Positions 7,727-9,181 of a DNA stretch of 9,181 nucleotides are shown piece after piece. The position numbers and the translations under genes were made by a program. Below the pieces are notes generated by a model. The model was not told where the DNA came from. It saw nothing but the letters and a program-made list of their open reading frames with translations, and did not search any database. This DNA comes from Clostridiales bacterium (GTDB taxonomy: Bacteria; Bacillota; Clostridia; Tissierellales; Sedimentibacteraceae). Location of the stretch: positions 1-9,181 of the forward strand of contig DMWH01000163.1 of NCBI GenBank assembly GCA_003483345.1, written 5' to 3'. The stretch's first letter is position 1. Each line of letters opens with the position of its first letter.

Positions 7727-7755
7727 TTGAAAAATAATATATTTAAGTATATAAT
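7727..7755 (+). promoter_or_regulatory. Sigma-A promoter of the BTAD regulator gene
   Basis: TTGAAA (7727-7732) and a perfect TATAAT (7750-7755) are separated by exactly 17 bases. Transcription would begin near 7762, leaving a leader of about 60 bases before ATG 7822. This is the best promoter match in the window, and it shows that the regulator is transcribed separately from the hydrolase gene. Confidence 0.72.
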
Positions 7756-7810
7756 GTAAATAATTGACAGAGAAAATTAATTGGGTTTGATAGAGTAGAT
7801 TATTCATTCA

Positions 7811-7816
7811 AGGGGG
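7811..7816 (+). promoter_or_regulatory. Ribosome binding site of the BTAD regulator
   Basis: AGGGGG lies 5 bases before ATG 7822 and supports that start. The reading frame also begins there with the expected first strand of the winged-helix domain (MKLYISTLGEF). Confidence 0.75.
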
Positions 7817-7821
7817 AAATC

Positions 7822-9012
7822 ATGAAACTTTATATAAGCACATTGGGAGAATTTGATATTAAGGTAGATGGTCAATCAATATTAAGAGATTCAGCCCGAA
7901 TGTATAAAATATATAGACTTTTTGAGTATTTTTTGACATTCAGAAATAAAAAGTTATTGCCTGAAACCATCATCGATAATTTGCTCTCTGACAGTGAATC
8001 CGATGATCCTAAAAACTTGCTAAGGACTCAAATTTTTAGATTGAGGAAAACATTGAATTTAATTATTCCTAAAAATGAAGATCCTCAAAAATACTTAAGC
8101 ATTAATTTTATAAATGGATATTATTGCTTGGAAACAGGGGAAAATGTTGTAATTGATATAGAAGAATTTGAGGATTATATAAAACAGGGTGACTTAATGG
8201 AAAGTTATGAAGATTCCATAAATCATTACAAAAAGGCAATTGATTTATATAAAGGAATTTATTTATCCAATAACGCATATGAAGTTTGGTTGGTACCTAC
8301 AAGAAATTACTATCATAGATTATATCTCAAAACTTTATACAAACACATAGGATTGCTAAATAAAAATGGAGAGTATGAACGAATTGTATCCCTTTGTGAG
8401 AGAACTTTATTAATAGAGCGATATGAAGAAAATATTCATATTGAATTGATGGAAGCTTTGCTAAAATCAGGGCAAAGCAAGTTAGCCATAAACCATTATG
8501 AATACGCTATAAATATGTTTGAAAGAGAAATGTATGTAAAACCATCTCAAAGGTTTATTGATTTTATTAAGAAAATACAAAGTCATTCTTCATATAAAAG
8601 TGATTTGGACATTTCAGACATTAAGAGAAACTTGGACGAAGATGCAGCCGGTGGGGCAATGTTATGTAGTTTAGATTACTTTAAATTTATTTTCAAAATA
8701 CAAAAAAGAAAATCCTTAAGGAATAATCAGAATGATTATCTATGCATATTAACTATTAATCGAGATGAACATAATGAATATAACAATAGCTTAAATGACG
8801 TGTTATTAGTGTTGAAAAAATCTCTTAGAAAAAGTGATGTTTTTGCTTCCTGGAATGATAATCAAGTATTGATTATGCTTCATGATGTAAAAGGAAGCGG
8901 TATAGATGTTATAAAACAAAGATTGATAAATGATATTGTAGAATACGCAAAAATAAACAGAAATGTAATTAATGTCACATATCAGCCATTGCAAACACAA
9001 AAAACAATATAA
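7822..9012 (+). CDS. BTAD/SARP-type transcriptional regulator with degenerate GGDEF-like C-terminus
   Basis: The product is 396 residues, predicted cytoplasmic, with no membrane segment. Residues 1-104 form an OmpR-like winged helix of SARP type: LGEFDIKVDG is the opening hairpin, and DPKNLLRTQIFRLRKTLN (62-79) is the likely recognition-helix region. Residues about 112-252 are the helical bacterial transcriptional activation domain (BTAD, TPR-like), including the ERTLLIERYEENIHIELMEA stretch. Residues about 277-392 resemble a GGDEF fold: SLRKSDVFASW is followed by a hydrophobic strand and a C-terminal helix, but the GG[D/E]EF loop reads WNDNQ (344-348). It therefore cannot be a standard diguanylate cyclase and may instead sense a ligand or mediate contacts. 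Similar BTAD plus degenerate-GGDEF proteins exist in Clostridia as far as I recall. Target genes are unknown; downstream genes or its own promoter are candidates. The gene is very AT-rich (13 G/C in 8221-8280). Confidence 0.87.
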   Translation: MKLYISTLGEFDIKVDGQSILRDSARMYKIYRLFEYFLTFRNKKLLPETIIDNLLSDSESDDPKNLLRTQIFRLRKTLNLIIPKNEDPQKYLSINFINGYYCLETGENVVIDIEEFEDYIKQGDLMESYEDSINHYKKAIDLYKGIYLSNNAYEVWLVPTRNYYHRLYLKTLYKHIGLLNKNGEYERIVSLCERTLLIERYEENIHIELMEALLKSGQSKLAINHYEYAINMFEREMYVKPSQRFIDFIKKIQSHSSYKSDLDISDIKRNLDEDAAGGAMLCSLDYFKFIFKIQKRKSLRNNQNDYLCILTINRDEHNEYNNSLNDVLLVLKKSLRKSDVFASWNDNQVLIMLHDVKGSGIDVIKQRLINDIVEYAKINRNVINVTYQPLQTQKTI

Positions 9013-9020
9013 TTGTTTTT
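9000..9020 (+). terminator. Weak AT-rich hairpin over the regulator stop codon
   Basis: AAAAACAAT (9000-9008) and ATTGTTTTT (9012-9020) form a perfect 9-bp stem with a 3-base loop that overlaps the TAA at 9010-9012. The stem has only one G-C pair. Its 3' arm ends in five T's, which is terminator-like, but stability would be poor. Confidence 0.25.
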
Positions 9021-9027
9021 GCTAATT

Positions 9028-9057
9028 TTGAAAACCTTTACATTCACTCAGGATAAC
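9028..9057 (+). promoter_or_regulatory. Possible weak promoter ahead of the gene entering at the right edge
   Basis: TTGAAA (9028-9033) is followed after 18 bases by GATAAC (9052-9057), a 4-of-6 match to TATAAT. It sits in the gap after the regulator and could drive the reading frame starting at 9141. The match is weak and the DNA AT-rich. Confidence 0.25.
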
Positions 9058-9140
9058 ATAAATATCATATCTTATTAATAACTGAAAACAAAAAAATGTT
9101 TAAAATAGAATATTTTAGGTATAAATTAAATATTAACATT

Positions 9141-9181
9141 ATGAAAAGAACAAAATTTTTATTATTTACTTTTATGACTAT
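9141..9181 (+). CDS. Possible start of an exported protein, cut by the window edge
   Basis: From ATG 9141 the frame reads MKRTKFLLFTFMT and runs off the window. Two or three basic residues followed by a hydrophobic stretch is the typical opening of a signal peptide or membrane anchor. An in-frame ATG at 9096 would add 15 residues (MFKIEYFRYKLNINI), but neither start has a convincing ribosome binding site; the nearest purine run, AGG at 9117-9119, is too far from 9141. If real, it lies just downstream of the BTAD regulator on the same strand and would be a natural candidate target. Confidence 0.35.
   Translation, partial: MKRTKFLLFTFMT

Noticed and set aside
7764..7769. Perfect TTGACA as a -35 box for the regulator
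   Set aside because: No acceptable -10 follows at 16-18 bases. The TAGAGT at 7791-7796 is 21 bases away. TTGAAA/TATAAT at 7727-7755 is clearly better and would place this motif in the leader.

Overview
The window looks like chromosomal DNA of a low-to-moderate GC, Gram-positive, anaerobic Clostridia-type bacterium. The reasons are S-layer homology (SLH) modules of clostridial/Paenibacillus type, strong AAGGAGG-like ribosome binding sites, a GTG start behind such a site, and AT-rich intergenic DNA. I cannot name the species. All genes I can support lie on the + strand.

Layout: (1) 1-2768 is the 3' part of a large secreted, modular surface protein. It has a fibronectin-III-like module, Ig-like modules, a pre-SLH region and three C-terminal SLH motifs that would hold it to the cell wall. 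(2) 2867-3100 is a small cysteine-rich ORF of unknown function with a good ribosome binding site. (3) 3188-7354 is an unusual secreted protein of 1388 residues. It contains two complete copies of a unit made of a beta-lactamase-like serine hydrolase (family S12/PF00144 type) plus a beta-rich domain of about 270 residues. It ends in what reads as half of an SLH motif. A clear rho-independent terminator follows at 7399-7436. (4) 7437-7821 is an AT-rich gap holding a near-consensus sigma-A promoter (7727-7755) for the next gene and, more speculatively, a short transcription unit (7525-7634). (5) 7822-9012 encodes a BTAD/SARP-type transcriptional regulator whose C-terminal domain resembles a degenerate GGDEF domain. 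(6) 9013-9181 is AT-rich and may contain the first codons of another exported protein (ATG 9141).

Working together (inference): the first and third genes both encode exported envelope proteins, and both carry SLH sequence, complete in one and remnant in the other. The hydrolase may act on peptidoglycan peptides, D-amino-acid peptides or esters outside the cell. The regulator has its own promoter and is separated from the hydrolase gene by a terminator. It is also much more AT-rich, so it probably belongs with whatever lies downstream rather than with the surface-protein genes.

I saw no tRNA, rRNA, CRISPR array or intact mobile element. The items most worth a second look are the two-unit hydrolase with both active sites preserved, its SLH half-motif tail, its uneven base composition, and the WNDNQ replacement of GGDEF in the regulator.
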